Assembly: GCF_020520425.1 (NCBI RefSeq)
Contig: NC_079491.1
Span: 6,621,143-6,685,142, forward strand
Reading direction: 5' to 3'
DNA from: Spinacia oleracea
Taxonomy: Eukaryota > Streptophyta > Magnoliopsida > Caryophyllales > Amaranthaceae
DNA length: 64,000 nucleotides
In this document: positions 58,855 through 64,000 of the stretch, piece after piece
Layout of the letters: each line of letters opens with the position of its first letter
Numbering within the stretch: the stretch's first letter is position 1
Translations under genes and position numbers: made by a program
Notes under the pieces: model-generated
What the model was told of the DNA's origin: nothing
Seen by the model: the letters and a program-made list of their open reading frames with translations, nothing else
Database searches by the model: none

Positions 58855-58881
58855 CTCTCTCTCTCTCTCTCTCTCTCTTCG
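58855..58881. repeat. (CT)n microsatellite
   Basis: About thirteen CT units. Confidence 0.9.
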
Positions 58882-58993
58882 CCCTTGATATATTCAGTCA
58901 TCATCATCAATTCATCACCATCCCGTTGACTTTTTCACCGGTTATCGATCACTTAAGCCCAATAAAAGTCATTGGGTAGTAAAGACATAATTA

Positions 58994-61627
58994 TTGAACA
59001 AACTGGGTTTCTCTGATATTCAGGTTGCAGATATAAAGGCATATAATGATATGAGTGCAACTCAGAATGCTATGCATTTGAATCCATCAGATTTGGCACT
59101 TGCAGACTATCAATGAGTACAAGCTAAAACATCAGGCCTATTTGGATTTTCTGAGGCAAAAAGAAAAGTTAGATTGGATCAAGGCAGGTGATGAAAATAT
59201 TGCACTTTTTCACCAGAGTATTAGACAGAGGAGTGCTTTGAACCAGATTTATAGTATACATGATATGCATGGGGTTTGGAAAGAGGATTTTGTTGAGGTG
59301 TCTAAGGCTTTTCTGGAGTATTATACTTCTTTGTTGGGCAAAACTTAGTGCAATAGAAAGGTGGTTCTCAGTCATGTTGTTCAGTTAGGACCTCTCATCA
59401 ATGATCACCATAGAGGAATTCTGAATGCTACTTACACTGCTGATGAAGTGAAGAAGGCATTTTTCTCTATTCCTGGGGTTAAAGCTCCAGGTCCTTATGG
59501 TTTTGGTGCTTATTTCTTCAAGGATTCTTGGAGTATAGTAGGTGATGAAATGATTTATGCTATTTTAGATGTGTTGCAGCAAGGGAAGCTTTTGAAGGAG
59601 CTAAATCATACAGTGATCACTCTCATTCCTAAGACTAAGTGTCCTAATAATGTGAGTGATTTTCGTCCTATTTCATGTTGTAACACTCTTTATAAGTGTG
59701 TTACTAAGATTCTTTGTGGTAGACTTAGTCAAATTTTACCTGATTTGATCATGGGAAATCAGGGTGGTTTTGTGCATGGAAGGCATATAGTGCATAACAT
59801 CATGGTGGTGCAGGACTTAGTGAAACACTATGGTAGGAAAGATGTCAAGTCTAGTTGCTTAGTGAAGATAGACTTACAAAAAGCATATGATACTGTGGAT
59901 TGGAATTTCTTACAGGAAATGTTGGAGCAGTTAGGCTTCCCTGAGAATTTTGTGCACATTGTGATGGAGTGTGTCACTACTCCTATGTTTTCATTGATGA
60001 TAAATGGCTCTACGTAGGGTTTCTTCAAGTCCTAAAGAGGTCTAAGACAAGGAGATCCCATGTCTCCCTTGCTCTTTGTCATTTGCATGGAGTATTTGTC
60101 TAGAATTCTGCATAGTATGAGCATGCTGCCTTTGTTTCAGTATCATCCAAGGTGTAAACCTGTCAAGCTCACTCATCTCTGCTTTGCAGATGATCTGATT
60201 TTTTGTTGTAAAGGAGAGTTTGCTTCTCTATTTGATGCTGCAAGCTTTTAAGCTTTTTTCTGATACTTCTGGTCTCCATGCTAACAAGAAGAAATCATCT
60301 ATTTATTGTTATGGTATGGCGGAAACTGATGTGAAAATAGTGGAGTTAGTGTCTGGTTTTACTAGGAGTCAGTTGCCTTTCAAATACCTGGGAGTTCCTA
60401 TATGCTCCAAGAAGATCACTACAGCTCAATGTGATAGGTTGGTTGATAAAATGGTTGCAAGAAAAAAAATCTGGAGTTCCAGAAATCTCTCATACACAAC
60501 TAGAATGCAGTTGATCAACTCAGTCTTACTTATTTTTCACATGTATTGGGCTAAAATATATGTGCTCCCCAAGAAAGTGTTACATGATATTAATAAGATT
60601 TGCAGAGAATTTCTTTGGAGTGGGAAGGCTTATATCACTAAGCCAAGTAATATCTCTTGGGAGAACTCCTGCTGTAACAAGAAAGAAGGTGGGTTAGGTT
60701 CTAGGGATGTCATTAAAGGGAACACTGCAGTGATGGGGAAATGTGTGTGGGTTGTAGCTTCCAAACAAGACAATGTTTATATTAAATGGGTGAATGTTGT
60801 GTATATTAAAGATGGGGTATGGTGGGATTACCAGCCAAGTGCTTCTGCCAGCTGGTATTGGAGGAAGGTTTGTGAAATTAAAGAGAGTTTGAAACATTAT
60901 TACTCACATGATGAGTTCAGTGCTATCTCTCAGTATTCAGTTAAAGCAGTGTATGAAAAGATTGTTGGTGCTAGACCTCTGGTCAACTGGGATAGATTAG
61001 TCTGGAACGGGTTGAACATTCTTAGACATAGATTTATTTGTTGGATGGCTGTCCAATCAAGGCTTCAAACAACAACAAAACTTGCCAAAATTGGAGTCAG
61101 TGTTTCTTATTTGTGTTTACGGTGTGGCAGCAGGATGAGGATCATAATTAAACATATGTTCTTTTCTTGTTCTTATAGTCATCATTGCATATAAGGTATT
61201 AAAAATTGGTTAGGTTTTTTTGGTGCATCCTATGATCTACAACAGATTATTAGAGGAATTGGCTATAACAGACAGTCTCAGTTCAGGAAGCAAGTGTGGT
61301 ATGCAGGTTTAGCAGCAGCAGTTTATGTTGTTTGGCAATGCAGGAATGGTAGTTTTTGGGACAAATCTGTTCCTACAGTTCAACATTTTGTTAATAGTAT
61401 TAAGCAAATTGTAAAAGATAGAATCAAGGTAGTTATGCCTAAGAAGGTTAGTAGGAGAGATTGTAATTGGTTTTTGGCTCTTTGAGCAAGGTTAGTTGTG
61501 TTTGCTTGCTTCTTGGTGGTAGGGTCCAACCTAGTTGGTTTTTATCTCTTTGAGTTAAGCTTAGGTTGTATTTCTGGTTTTGAGCTTTAATATTATCCTT
61601 ATTTGCCTAGCAAAAAAAAAAAAAAAA
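58994..61627 (+). mobile_element. 5'-truncated, inactivated L1-type LINE
   Basis: Non-LTR retrotransposon of the plant L1 clade. ORF1 and the endonuclease are missing; the remnant starts with LNKLGFSDIQVADIKAYNDM just ahead of the reverse transcriptase. RT landmarks in order: WIKAGDENIALFHQS (59180s), DFRPISCCNTLYKCVTKIL (59660s), KIDLQKAYDTVDW (59870s), LRQGDPMSPLLF (60040s) and CFADDLIFCC (about 60180, catalytic Asp pair kept). A zinc-finger RVT-like C-terminus follows (LCLRCG...HMFFSC, about 61110-61180). At least two frameshifts (near 59100 and 60230) and stops at 59346, 60015, 60033 and 61192 inactivate it. The 3' UTR ends TTTGCCTAGC and a 16-A tail (61612-61627). Possible imperfect target duplication: AATTATTGAA before and AATTATTAAA after. 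Confidence 0.92.
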
Positions 61628-61817
61628 CAGAATTATTAAAAAATATGTCATGGGCGTGCTTAATAAAAGAAAATCGGCCAAAGGTTGGATTAATATTATA
61701 AAAAATTTCCAAAATGATGTGGTCGTAAAGAAATTTCATGCTTCTAAATTATCAAATTCAAATTATTTGGATCTGAGTGAAACTTGCAAGTTTATTTATA
61801 CTCCCCCATCTTACATG
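61628..61817. other. no gene seen
   Basis: AT-rich spacer between the LINE and the hAT-like element; 61810-61817 is the left target duplication of the latter. Confidence 0.6.
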
Positions 61818-62572
61818 TAGTGGCGGAGCCATGATTTGTCAGATGATGTATCACCGTTATCTCCTGAATGTACCCGACATATCCATGCACTAAAATTGGT
61901 AGGATGGACAATTTGATATACCATATTTCAAAAGCTCAATGTATCCCTTAAATTTTTTTAAATAAAATGCAAGGCCATACCTTTAACTTAGTTACAAACA
62001 GCAACTACATTAAATATGCAACGCATTTTTTTTTAAAAAAAAACAATTAAATTGCTTATTTTTAGTTTTGCGGCACAAATATAATCCTATTTAAAGTCAC
62101 AAATATAATTTTTGATCTTAGAAGAGAGTACTCCTACCTTACAACGACCAAAAAAATTATAATCCTAATATACAATTTTAATTTTTGAATTGATATCATA
62201 ACAAAAATTAAACAAGGAGAAACGGGAAAAGTTTAAAGAAAATAAAGCAAAGTCTTACCAAAATTTGAATGTAATAAAGAATTCTAAAATAAAAACAAGG
62301 TATTAGGGAATTGAACCCATAAATAAATACTCCGTAGGAAATGAGGAAAATAAAAGGCTATAAAGTGCATACATAGGGTTCGAACCTGGGAATATGGCAA
62401 AATCTACAAACACTTCAACCACTGAACTAAGGAGGCAACATATATATGCTCTACTGGACACGCTTATTTCTTATAACAAAGATTTTCTTCTACGAATTTC
62501 TCTTTTTTTGTTTCCTTTTCCCGGAATGGTGTGTCACTTGACACACCATGCCCGAGCCTAGCTCCACCACTG
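61818..62572. mobile_element. non-autonomous hAT-like element carrying a tRNA-like segment
   Basis: Perfect 8-bp target duplication CTTACATG at 61810-61817 and 62573-62580. The ends TAGTGGCGGAGCCATG and, inverted, CAGTGGTGGAGCTAGG are hAT-type. Inside, on the minus strand, an A-box-like TTAGTTCAGTGGTTGAAG (62413-62430) precedes a perfect B-box GGTTCGAACCC (62376-62386). 755 bp, no transposase. Confidence 0.85.
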
Positions 62573-62580
62573 CTTACATG

Positions 62581-64000
62581 CTCAATTTTAACTAAAGAAC
62601 TCTCACGAAATTTAATCAAACAAAGCAAGTAAAATGAGACGTAGTGAGAATTTATGTTAGACTATTAGGTGGAGACCAAACTTTTCAAGATTTGTCTTAT
62701 AGAATAATGATACATTTAGATAATGGTTGATAAGGGTTATCCAAGTACAAGTTTTAACTACTTAAAAGAGTAATAAGGACAGGTGATTACCGAATCTAGA
62801 TAAGAGTTTGTTTAAAGTAGTTTCAGATAAATCAAAATAATGATAGTCAGGTAAACATAATGAACCCTTAAATTGGTGTGAGGAGGGAATAAGTTGTTGG
62901 TCCAACTTTGAGTCTTTAATTAAGCACATAGTTATATATTCAACTTCAAGTGTAAGTTTAGTGATTTCACACACATTTTGTATTTTTTGATAGTCATAGG
63001 TCAAGAACAATCATATAGTCAAAATATGCCATACACACTTTACATAAATATATGGAGTATGAAGTATAAAATTGTGGTAACCTTCTTTTCCCGTAATTTG
63101 ATGATACATTGGTTCTATAATTGTGAAACCTTTTTTTAAAGGGTTGATACTTGTGAAACATAATTGAAGGCAGGTAAGGCCCAAAAGGCGTAGAGTAAGC
63201 CAAAGGAAAGTCATAGAATGGTGTGAGGTGAGATAGAGGAAAAAAAGAACAACTAAATATTAAGAGAGATGAACTATGGAGAAAAACAAAGGTGATCGGG
63301 TCATGCTCACGACCAAAACAACAACTTTGGCATACACTTCCAGCCAGCCACGTATAATTGTTGTTGGAGTAAAAAAACAAATTTGCTGACACATTAAGAC
63401 TTCTCCCATAAATGATTGATATCAATGACTATAATGTCAAAAAAATCAATGGATGTAAGTCTATAACTCGTTTGTTTATTTGAAAAATATTAAAGTTAGA
63501 AAAATATAAAATGGTACTTCGTATCCTAACACTTTAAAACATACAAACTTGTAGTTACTATTGCAGCAATAGTGTGCTGCCTATTTTGCCCCCACTCATA
63601 TCCATATATTACTCATTTGCCCTTCTTTCTAGATTGTGCCACGTGTACCCACTTCTCCATCTTCAATGCTTCCCTTCCTCTCTTTTTCATAGTTTCTAAA
63701 TGCAGAAATTATTTTCTTTGTGCAAAATTGAAAAGGTCATAAATACCCTTATATATCCTTGCTAAAAAAAATTAAAAATACCATCATTATCTTCCGTAGT
63801 TCCATCGTCATCCATTGATACTCTTCTTTCACTGGAAACACACCATTTTCATGAAAAAACAAAGTCTTCAACCTTCATCCAACCTTAGTTTTTCAATTTA
63901 TAATGCATAGTAGTATTTCGATGTATACAATTTTTTGTGTTGAACCTAGCTAATATGTTCAACAAATAACAATTCCGTAAGATAAGGTTCTTCGTCAATG
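62581..64000. other. no supported gene
   Basis: The minus-strand frame at 62994-63425 (143 codons) has no recognisable domain. The last 400 bases are pyrimidine-rich with a CACGTG near 63640 and could be the promoter of a gene outside the window. Confidence 0.35.

Noticed and set aside
62376-62430. Functional tRNA gene
   Set aside because: A- and B-box-like sequences exist, but no cloverleaf with a proper acceptor stem or anticodon arm can be drawn; it lies inside a hAT-like element.
62994-63425. 143-codon minus-strand ORF
   Set aside because: No recognisable motif, aromatic-rich composition typical of AT-rich chance frames, no supporting promoter or splice signals.
2-64000. CRISPR arrays, operons or bacterial-type islands
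   Set aside because: The introns, snRNA promoter, MITEs and LINE show this is plant nuclear DNA; the tandem repeats present have no spacer pattern of the CRISPR type.

Overview
The window is nuclear DNA of a flowering plant. It is AT-rich, with long introns, a plant-type U2 snRNA gene, many small non-autonomous DNA transposons, a plant L1-type LINE and two SINE-like insertions. Frequent short runs such as TACTCCGTA are something I associate with Caryophyllales (beet, spinach, quinoa), but that placement is an impression and not a proof.

The main content is a head-to-tail array of three paralogous MORC genes (GHKL-type ATPases; closest, from memory, to Arabidopsis MORC6/DMS11), all on the minus strand: copy 1 (coding span 9944-18805, 625 aa), copy 2 (21863-30821, 634 aa) and copy 3 (33642-43336, 682 aa). 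I rebuilt 18, 19 and 20 coding exons from splice sites and reading phase. The exon plan is shared, most exons keep the same length in all three copies, and all three frames stay open. Copies 2 and 3 resemble each other more than either resembles copy 1. Copy 1 lacks one C-terminal exon and has an acidic linker. Copies 2 and 3 also appear to share an untranslated leader exon and a promoter layout with two CACGTG boxes about 32 bp apart. For copy 3 this puts the promoter near 49.5 kb, with a leader intron of about 5.8 kb.

Layout: 0-1 kb, U2 snRNA with upstream sequence element and TATA-like box; 1.2-9.9 kb, repeats, a SINE and MITEs without a supported gene; 9.9-43.3 kb, the MORC array, with MITEs only in introns and spacers; 43.3-49.5 kb, putative leader intron of copy 3 with a SINE-like insertion and a G-quadruplex-prone tract; 49.5-51.4 kb, copy 3 promoter, a local duplication and a 54-bp minisatellite; 52.4-55.1 kb, two non-autonomous hAT-like elements with 8-bp target duplications; 59.0-61.6 kb, a 5'-truncated LINE; 61.8-62.6 kb, another hAT-like element; the rest is unassigned.

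MORC proteins act as dimeric ATP-dependent clamps in chromatin compaction and transcriptional silencing, and in plants also in immunity. A local triplication of a MORC6-type gene could widen the range of dimers, but that is inference.
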